From Desulfobacteria bacterium (GTDB taxonomy: Bacteria > Desulfobacterota > Desulfobacteria > Desulfobacterales > C00003060), in the NCBI GenBank assembly GCA_030145035.1, contig JAQYWL010000036.1, positions 1 through 18,256 on the forward strand: a stretch of 18,256 nucleotides of DNA, given 5' to 3'. Below the pieces are notes generated by a model that did no database searches, had not been told where the DNA came from, and saw only the letters and a list, made by a program, of their open reading frames with translations. Of this stretch, positions 12,553 through 18,256 are shown one piece after another (positions within the stretch are counted from its first letter, which is position 1; every line of letters starts with the position of its first letter). The translations under genes and the position numbers were made by a program.

Positions 12553-15336
12553 ATGCCTGAAAAACCACAAAGCCGAATGAGTCGTAAAGGTGTTCGTGTT
12601 GCCCGGGGTCACAAAGCGAGTCTTAGAACAGACAGGGGCAAAGGTGTTGCCTCTCGCAGGCGGCAGGGGAGCCGTGATCTTCGGATTGTGAGAATAAAAC
12701 CGAGTGCCGATGCCAGATTGAAGAAGGTCTTTGCCAGGATTGGTGTCCCTGCCGACCGCCCGTTCAAGCCAGATCCCTTCCAACTCAGGGCACTTGCCGC
12801 GATTCGGCGGCGAGATTGCATAGTTTCCGCCCCAACAGGTTCCGGAAAGACCTGGATCGCCGAAGAGGCGATTGCCCGCACCCGAAAGAAAGGTGGAAAG
12901 GCCTGGTATGCTTCCCCCCTTAAGGCCCTGACGAATTCAAAGTACCTTGAATTCGCAGAACGATTCGGCCCTGAAGAGGTGGGCATATTGACAGGCGACC
13001 GCAAGGAGAACGCCGACGCCCCTATTATCGTGGGGACTACAGAAATTCTGCGCAATCAACTCTATGATGCCATGCACGAAGGTGTGGACCTCGCGGCAGA
13101 TCTTGTCATCCTGGATGAGGCTCATTTCCTGGGCGACGAAGATCGTGGCGTTGTGTGGGAGGAGATCATGATCTATCTGCCTGTTCGGGTCCATCTCCTG
13201 CTCCTTTCGGCCACCATAAGGAATGCCCGACAGATTGCTGGCTGGTTAGAATCGATACGGTCTAAAGAATGTGTTGTGGTGGAAGAGACCGGACGGCCGG
13301 TACCCCTGTTTCCCCTGTTTTTTCACCCTTCCGGAAGACTTCTCCCTTTTCTATGTCCCAAAGGGGTAGACAAGAAGGTCAAGGCCTATCTGAACAGTCA
13401 GAATCCGCCGGTCCTTGCGCCCCCTCGAAGCCTCCCTCCTTTTGGGGAGATCAACAGGGTTTTGAGAAAATACGATCTGCTCCCTGCCATATTCTTTCTG
13501 AAGTCCCGGGCGGACTGTGACACGGCCCTTGAGCGCTGCGTGGATGGCTCAGGCCAAAACAGGGGAGATCGAGCCGAGTTGAACGAGAGGATTGATCGTC
13601 TGATAGAAGGACACCCACGTTTTGCCGGCCACCGACAGATGTGGCATTTGAGAAATGCGGGTGTCGCAGCTCATCACAGTGGGCACCTCCCTGCATGGAA
13701 ACTCCTCATAGAACGTCTGATGACCGAGGGTTTGCTTGATGCCGTGTTTGCTACCTCCACGGTGGCTGCGGGCGTCAATTTTCCAGCCCGAAGCATAGCG
13801 TTCCTCAACTCGGACCGGTACAATGGCCGTGAATTTGTGCCGCTGAATGCCACCGAGTTTCATCAAATGACGGGCAGGGCCGGCAGGCGAGGTAAGGACT
13901 TTATCGGTTTTTCTGTGGCCATTCCCGGGAGATTCATGGACCTGCGGCTCATCGCAGACCTTTGTACCTCACCGTCTGAAGATATACTGAGCCAGATCAA
14001 GGTCGATTTTTCCATGGTCTTGAACCTCCTTTTGTCTCACACCCCTGAAAAGATAAAGGCAATCTTTCAAAGATCGTTTGCTACCTATTTGAACCTGGCC
14101 AACCAGCAGAAAGGGCTTGATCGCAGGCTCAAAAAGGCCGGTCGCGCCCTCATGGCGCTCCTTCCTGAGGCCGTGTGTGCCGGACCTGAATTCGTGCTCG
14201 ATCTGACCAGAAAGCGGGCCGCCCTGCTCCGTGAAATCGCGGATCTCAATCGCAGGCTCAAAGGACTGGAGGCGAGGCTATCTAAAATGGCAAACCTGGT
14301 ACCGGGACGGCTCTTTTCGGATCACCGTGGCCGCATGTACTGTGCGACTAGAGCGCAAGTGAGACGGGATGAGGAGGGAGTACTATCTTGCCGCGTCAAA
14401 CCGGGTGTTCTTAGACGAGGCAAACACGTGAAGATGAGATGGTTTCGACCTGAAAAGGTCTCACATATCCTCGACAGGGTGCTGACATTGCCCCCCCCGG
14501 AAAACCTGGCCGGGCTGGTCGCATTGCTAAGTGAAACATCACAGACAGAACCGCCACCCATCCTGGACCCTTTGCCCCCAAGAGAAAATGAGGCTTCAGC
14601 CCTCGGGCCTTTAAAGGGACGCATCGTCTTACTTGAACAGGAGCTTGATCGCCTGATCTGCAACCAATGTAGCCACTTCAAGATGTGCCACGGAAAGACC
14701 AAGGGGGCTTTCAGGCCGGTGCTTGAAGAGTTCACCTTGACGTGGGATAGTGCAAACGCCGTCCGCATGCGGCTGTGGAATGATTTTGTGAAACACCTTG
14801 AATTCTTGAAAGAGGAAGGTTTCGTAACCGAAGATGACAGACTAACCCATGATGGCATCTGGGCGTCTCAACTCAGGCTCGATCAGCCGCTGATGATTGC
14901 CGAAGGGCTGCGGATGGGCGTATTGCCGGGTTCTGACCCGGCCTTGCTGGCAGGCCTGGTAGCACCCTTTGTCCATGACCGGGAAATGGAGGTAAAGCTC
15001 GACGAATCAAAGATTCCCAAACGACTTCTAAATGCCTATGCCAGGATGACAAAGACCCTCGGCCCCCTTATGGAGCGAAAGGAAGTGCGAGGGTTTCAAG
15101 TGAGGCCGATCGCCCTGTGGCCCGCTGCCACGATTTATGCATGGGCCAATGGGCAGCCATGGGAAAGGGTTCTGGAGATTGCGGGTATGGCAGAAGGAGA
15201 CCTTGCCATGCTCGTTTCCAGGGCGGCCGACAATCTAAGACAGATTGCCTCCTTGACAAAAGTCTATCCGGCCATCGCCCAGAGCGCTGTTGATGCCATG
15301 GCCATGATCCTGCGAGAGCCGGTGGTTATGGACTAG
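12553..15336 (+). CDS. Ski2-like DEAH-box RNA helicase
   Basis: The product is a large superfamily 2 helicase (927 residues from this start) of the Ski2/Mtr4/HelY type. Motifs in order are SAPTGSGKT (residue about 92), YASPLKALTNSK, GTTEILRNQ, DEAH (188-191), LLSATIRNA, FATSTVAAGVNFPA and QMTGRAGRRGKD (about 438-449). The C-terminal half has a beta-rich insert and a DSHCT-like region (GFVTEDDRLTHDGIWASQL; later YAWANGQPWERVLEIAG). A cysteine cluster, CNQCSHFKMC, lies near residue 703. Relatives unwind structured RNA and assist RNA decay or ribosome maturation. The start is uncertain: an ATG at 12490 is in frame but falls in the tRNA promoter, ATGs at 12553 and 12577 are both possible, and none has a good ribosome binding site. 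It stands as a single gene. Bacterial members outside Actinobacteria are less studied, so the substrate is unknown. Confidence 0.85.
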   Translation: MPEKPQSRMSRKGVRVARGHKASLRTDRGKGVASRRRQGSRDLRIVRIKPSADARLKKVFARIGVPADRPFKPDPFQLRALAAIRRRDCIVSAPTGSGKTWIAEEAIARTRKKGGKAWYASPLKALTNSKYLEFAERFGPEEVGILTGDRKENADAPIIVGTTEILRNQLYDAMHEGVDLAADLVILDEAHFLGDEDRGVVWEEIMIYLPVRVHLLLLSATIRNARQIAGWLESIRSKECVVVEETGRPVPLFPLFFHPSGRLLPFLCPKGVDKKVKAYLNSQNPPVLAPPRSLPPFGEINRVLRKYDLLPAIFFLKSRADCDTALERCVDGSGQNRGDRAELNERIDRLIEGHPRFAGHRQMWHLRNAGVAAHHSGHLPAWKLLIERLMTEGLLDAVFATSTVAAGVNFPARSIAFLNSDRYNGREFVPLNATEFHQMTGRAGRRGKDFIGFSVAIPGRFMDLRLIADLCTSPSEDILSQIKVDFSMVLNLLLSHTPEKIKAIFQRSFATYLNLANQQKGLDRRLKKAGRALMALLPEAVCAGPEFVLDLTRKRAALLREIADLNRRLKGLEARLSKMANLVPGRLFSDHRGRMYCATRAQVRRDEEGVLSCRVKPGVLRRGKHVKMRWFRPEKVSHILDRVLTLPPPENLAGLVALLSETSQTEPPPILDPLPPRENEASALGPLKGRIVLLEQELDRLICNQCSHFKMCHGKTKGAFRPVLEEFTLTWDSANAVRMRLWNDFVKHLEFLKEEGFVTEDDRLTHDGIWASQLRLDQPLMIAEGLRMGVLPGSDPALLAGLVAPFVHDREMEVKLDESKIPKRLLNAYARMTKTLGPLMERKEVRGFQVRPIALWPAATIYAWANGQPWERVLEIAGMAEGDLAMLVSRAADNLRQIASLTKVYPAIAQSAVDAMAMILREPVVMD

Positions 15337-15503
15337 GCAAAATGATGCAGTTCATGTGGTCAAATTTAATATTGCAATCAAATTTAAATCCGCCAATGGG
15401 TCTCCATATGGCTTCTGTATTTGACCACCGAAAAAAATATCTCCCACCTTCCATACTCACGCGCCGGTATCGTACCGTTGTTATGTTGCTGAGTTATTCC
15501 TTG

Positions 15504-15537
15504 TTGTTGGGTTTCGTTCCTCAACCCAACCTACCCG
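15504..15537 (-). repeat. REP-like element, copy 1
   Basis: On the minus strand it reads GTAGGTTGGGTTGAGGAACG followed by AAACCCAACAA: GGTTGGGTT at one end and its complement AACCCAAC at the other, able to form a hairpin. It is inverted relative to copy 2, 64 bases away. Confidence 0.75.
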
Positions 15538-15601
15538 ACCCGACTTTTCCTTCTTATTTCTTCTATTGTCGGTCTGTCTGCAAGCTCTCTGAGCGCAGGC
15601 T

Positions 15602-15633
15602 GTAGGTTGGGTTGAGCATGCGAAACCCAACAA
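15602..15633 (+). repeat. REP-like element, copy 2
   Basis: GTAGGTTGGGTTGAGCATGC is followed by GAAACCCAACAAAA. It has the same conserved ends as copies 1 and 3 in the opposite orientation, with the arms TTGGGTT / AACCCAA forming a short stem. Confidence 0.8.
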
Positions 15634-15686
15634 AACGTGATTTTCCCGCCAATATTGTACACCCAATCCTTCTACACAATCGATGA

Positions 15687-15738
15687 TGTTGGGTTTAGCG
15701 CAGGCTTCACTTCGTGTCGTGCCTTAACCCAACCTACC
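15687..15738 (-). repeat. REP-like element, copy 3 (longer form)
   Basis: The minus strand reads GGTAGGTTGGGTTAAGGCAC, a GTGAAGCC-containing middle, and GCTAAACCCAACATC. It is longer than the other copies, with an internal imperfect hairpin. It abuts and overlaps the 3' end of the transposase remnant. Confidence 0.8.
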
Positions 15739-15827
15739 AGGCTGGCCCGCAGAGAATTTAGGTTGATATAGCACACAAGCTCCAAAAAGTAGGGATCTTC
15801 CTGACACAGAATCGATTTATAGCGATT
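15735..15827 (-). pseudogene. Remnant of a REP-associated (Y1-type) transposase
   Basis: About 31 residues in one frame, NRYKSILCQEDPYFLELVCY then INLNSLRASLV, resemble the conserved C-terminal part of IS200/REP-associated tyrosine transposases, which typically read QNRYKSILCQ..YLLELVRYIHLNPLRAGLV. Key positions are altered (RYIHLNP to CYINLNS, RAGLV to RASLV), and the catalytic HUH and tyrosine regions are missing. The frame then passes directly into REP-like copy 3. The identification is from motif memory, without a database search. Confidence 0.65.
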
Positions 15828-15905
15828 ATGAATTAGAGTCAAGTTTCTGGTCTTAAGTGTCGAGATAATGAGAAGCAACAGAAAACTAAGTGTGGAGGTC
15901 GGACG

Positions 15906-17894
15906 ATGGAAAGCATTTCATCAAGCGGACTCGCTGAAATAGGCGATCTGCTGAGGAGGGCATGGGAGATTTACAAGCGGCGTATATGGACTTTGACCGG
16001 TTTAGGGCTCAGTACCGCGTTCGTAGCCATCCTTATTTCTGTAGGTCCTGTCGGGCTGGGATTCCTGATTTCGCAGATGATGCCGGATTTCAAAGGTGTG
16101 ATCATGCCTGTAAGTATGCTCTTGACTATTCTGGGCACAATCTGGGTTGTAAACTGGGGAGCCGCAGCCTTTTTCACAGCCGTTGTGGACCAGACGTGTG
16201 GGATAAGAGAAGCCTTCCGCCTGGCCAAGCCTAAAGTTTTTGCCCATATGTGGCTAAGTGTATTGTCCGGCCTCATCATATCTGGTGCCCACTTGCTTCT
16301 GGTGATCCCGGGGATTATTTTCACTGTCTGGTTTTTCTTTACCCCGTTTGTATTTATTGATGAAGACGTGCGCGGGATGAATGCCCTGTTGAAGAGCAAA
16401 GAATACGTTAGGGGAAGATGGTTCGGCGTATGCTGGAGATTGATTGTCATTTGGGCAATATCTGCTCTTATTTCCGGTATACCGATTATTGGTCAACTGC
16501 TGGCCCTTTTTCTTATACCTTTTAGCCTTGTCTACACGTTTCTCGTCTACAAAGACCTTAAGGCCACCAGAGGCGAGATCTATTTGCAACCCACTATAAA
16601 GGCAAAGGCGGGCATAATTGCAACCGGTACCCTGGGTTATGTAGCTATACCTGCGATTCTCATTGTCATTATGGGTTCTATGCTGTTGATGCCCTTTCTC
16701 ATGTTGAAAGCAAAGTTGACGGGTGAATCGCCGGCTGCCGTCGCGATAGGAGGGGTTAAGCCGCATAGACCTGGGGTCAACACGGCCCGGGTCCTCCAAC
16801 CTGCCGGCGGCAATATAGACGCTGATATTCAGATACTGGAAGATAAGAGTAAAGAGTGGACTGAGCGCGCCCAGGCTGCATTTAGATTGGGTCGGGCAAA
16901 AGACAAGAGAGCGGTTGAGCCGCTTATCAGGGCCCTCAGGGATGATGACAAGAGGGGTGTGCGTCAAAGGGCGATGGAGGGGCTGGGCAAGTTGGGCGAT
17001 TCGAGGGCGGTGGAGCCCCTGGTCCATGCCCTGGAGTCGGATAGCAATGTTTTTGTGCGTTGTGATGCCGCCATAGTACTGGGCAAATTAGGCGACAGGC
17101 GCGCTGTGCAAGCGCTCACCAAGGCGCTAAAAGACCAGGAGATTGTTCATACGTTCAAGGATGGGAAAACGCTACAGGTTAAGGTGGTGGCTAAAGCGGC
17201 ACGAGAAGCCTTGCAGAAGCTGGGTGTCACCGCAGGGCAGGTTGCCGAAAAATCCAGGGTTGGAAAAGTCGCAACGCCACGGCCTACCATATCTGCTGAT
17301 CCCGCCAAGATAGAGGTGGATACCCGGATACCGGAAGATAAGACTAAAAGCTTGGGGGAACGCGTCAGGGCTGCACGGAGCTTGGGGCAAACAAGAGACA
17401 AGAGGGCGATTGAAGCGTGCACCGAAGCTATTGATCTCAATCCCAGCGATTTCGCTGCCTATCATAACCGAGGATTAGCTAATTCCAGACTCGGCAACTA
17501 CCGGGAGGCCGTGGCTGATTTCACCAAAGCTATTGAACTTGAGCCAAAGAGTGCAGAGGCCCATTACAACCGGGCAATTGCCTATGGGGCGCTGGACAAA
17601 AACGCAAAGGCCATAGAAGACGGAACCAGGGCTATAGAGTTGAATCCCAAAGATGCCAATGCCTATATAAATCGAGGGATAGACTACATAGGCATCGGCA
17701 ATTACGGGAAGGCTGTGGCTGATCTCAACAAGGCCATTGAACTCAATGCTCAGGATGCAGCGGCTTACTATGCCCGCGGGTACGCCCATCAGAAACTTAG
17801 CACCTTTGAGCGGGCACTGCCGGATTTCAGGAAATCCGCCAAAATGGGCTACAAAAAAGCAGAGGCATATCTGAGATCCAGGGCCTCTTTGTAA
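15906..17894 (+). CDS. Membrane protein with HEAT repeats fused to TPRs
   Basis: The 662-residue protein begins with a short amphipathic segment and a membrane domain of about six helices (residues about 28-58, 66-93, 115-150, 178-215 and 235-268), similar in layout to glycerophosphodiester-phosphodiesterase-associated or YckC-like membrane domains. A linker (270-304) leads to HEAT repeats of the PBS-lyase type (about 305-440; DKRAVEPLIRALRDDD, DSRAVEPLVHALESDS, DRRAVQALTKALKD). A second HEAT start (470-503) breaks off after DKRAIE and continues straight into tetratricopeptide repeats (about 503-649; NRGLANSRLGNYREAVADFT, NRGIDYIGIGNYGKAVADL). Both repeat types are protein-binding scaffolds, probably cytoplasmic. 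GGAGG 7 bases before the ATG fixes the start. No enzyme domain is visible; a membrane-tethered adaptor is the best inference. Confidence 0.8.
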   Translation: MESISSSGLAEIGDLLRRAWEIYKRRIWTLTGLGLSTAFVAILISVGPVGLGFLISQMMPDFKGVIMPVSMLLTILGTIWVVNWGAAAFFTAVVDQTCGIREAFRLAKPKVFAHMWLSVLSGLIISGAHLLLVIPGIIFTVWFFFTPFVFIDEDVRGMNALLKSKEYVRGRWFGVCWRLIVIWAISALISGIPIIGQLLALFLIPFSLVYTFLVYKDLKATRGEIYLQPTIKAKAGIIATGTLGYVAIPAILIVIMGSMLLMPFLMLKAKLTGESPAAVAIGGVKPHRPGVNTARVLQPAGGNIDADIQILEDKSKEWTERAQAAFRLGRAKDKRAVEPLIRALRDDDKRGVRQRAMEGLGKLGDSRAVEPLVHALESDSNVFVRCDAAIVLGKLGDRRAVQALTKALKDQEIVHTFKDGKTLQVKVVAKAAREALQKLGVTAGQVAEKSRVGKVATPRPTISADPAKIEVDTRIPEDKTKSLGERVRAARSLGQTRDKRAIEACTEAIDLNPSDFAAYHNRGLANSRLGNYREAVADFTKAIELEPKSAEAHYNRAIAYGALDKNAKAIEDGTRAIELNPKDANAYINRGIDYIGIGNYGKAVADLNKAIELNAQDAAAYYARGYAHQKLSTFERALPDFRKSAKMGYKKAEAYLRSRASL

Positions 17895-17990
17895 TCAAAG
17901 GCGGCGGCCCTCATGGAAAATATGCACTTGGTGAGGATCGATGCTCAGCAGGACAACCCTGACCCGCAATATGTTGCGCCATGTTTTCTC

Positions 17991-18019
17991 TTGACACAGA
18001 TCTCTATTTTCCCTATGCT
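17991..18019 (+). promoter_or_regulatory. Candidate sigma-70 promoter
   Basis: TTGACA (17991-17996), a 17-base spacer and TATGCT (18014-18019) match the -35 box fully and the -10 box in four of six positions. No start codon with a ribosome binding site follows closely within the window, so it would drive a long leader, a small RNA or a gene beyond the edge. Confidence 0.4.
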
Positions 18020-18152
18020 CGGTCCACTAAAAGCGAGTTCTTACAAGTTAGTTCGTAAGATATAGATACAGGATACGGCATCCTTCATTCCTCGGTTTAC
18101 ACTTTTCAAGAATGCGGGCGCCAAGAGATAAATTCTTTTGTTCGTACTTTTT

Positions 18153-18180
18153 GGTGTCAGGTGTCAGGTGTCAGGTGTCA
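18153..18180 (+). repeat. Four tandem GGTGTCA heptamers
   Basis: Four perfect 7-bp units are followed by GG and, 20 bases on, a degenerate CTGAAACCTGAACACTGAAACCTG stretch that partly complements the unit (CAGGTG type). This suits a slippage-prone intergenic repeat. Confidence 0.8.
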
Positions 18181-18256
18181 GGAACGAGAAACGCAAGATC
18201 TGAAACCTGAACACTGAAACCTGGGATGGTAAAAAAAGTGTAAACTACTTTACGGC

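Larger units (their letters stand above)
15337..15905. other. Intergenic region with REP-like repeats and transposase remnant
   Basis: About 570 bases between the helicase and the HEAT-TPR gene contain three GTAGGTTGGGTT-type repeats and a decayed transposase fragment, listed separately. The first 160 bases show nothing recognisable. Open frames here are repeat shadows. Confidence 0.65.
17895..18256. other. Gene-free tail with promoter-like sequence and tandem repeat
   Basis: About 360 bases at the window edge hold no convincing gene. A promoter-like sequence (17991-18019) and a 7-bp tandem repeat (18153-18180) are listed separately. A six-base dyad TCTTAC...GTAAGA lies at 18039-18060. A gene may begin beyond the window. 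Confidence 0.55.

Noticed and set aside
16254..17027. Long minus-strand frame (257 codons)
   Set aside because: It is antisense to the membrane/HEAT gene, which has a good start and recognisable repeats.
18153..18180. Iteron-like origin repeat
   Set aside because: The 7-bp units are short, contiguous and without DnaA boxes or a replication gene.

Overview
The window reads as a chromosomal segment of an anaerobic deltaproteobacterium (Desulfobacterota; sulfate reducer or syntroph type). The pointers are a formate dehydrogenase iron-sulfur subunit, FdhE, MoaA, a CooT-type nickel protein, many two-component sensors including one with a two-CW cysteine domain, and several repeat families that I recall from that group. 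The taxonomic call is inference; there is no rRNA or marker gene here.

Layout. Positions 1-411 hold the 3' end of a formate dehydrogenase electron-transfer subunit (+), closed by a perfect 15-bp hairpin. Positions 517-6164 are all on the minus strand and read right to left: a membrane histidine kinase with a cysteine-rich insert inside its HAMP domain, a REC-STAS response regulator, then a tightly packed four-gene module: exported CPQC thioredoxin-fold protein, GAF-GAF-TM-rhodanese protein, MauE/DoxX-like membrane protein and small putative lipoprotein. A short divergent region with two perfect dyads separates this from fdhE-moaA (+), which overlap by 16 bp. After a repeat-containing gap come a ten-cysteine zinc-ribbon protein and queD (+), the latter preceded by a 10-bp hairpin that holds its likely ribosome binding site in the loop. 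A hybrid REC-PAS-kinase-REC protein and a small upstream ORF lie on the minus strand (9226-11517).

Positions 11524-12166 form a non-coding repeat island. Then come cooT (+), tRNA-Ala(GGC) on the minus strand with a full-consensus promoter, and a Ski2-like DEAH RNA helicase (+). A second repeat island (15337-15905) carries three copies of a REP-like element and a decayed remnant of a REP-associated transposase. The last gene is a membrane protein with HEAT repeats fused in mid-repeat to TPRs, followed by a gene-free tail with a promoter-like sequence and a 7-bp tandem repeat.

How the parts may work together. fdhB (partial), fdhE and moaA serve formate dehydrogenase: electron transfer, maturation and molybdopterin synthesis. 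The minus-strand block between them is the most unusual part. It combines a kinase whose periplasmic loop is tiny but whose HAMP carries six cysteines, an anti-sigma-antagonist-type output, and an envelope thiol/disulfide module built around a rhodanese domain lacking its catalytic cysteine. I infer an envelope redox or sulfur-sensing system beside formate metabolism; this is not demonstrated.
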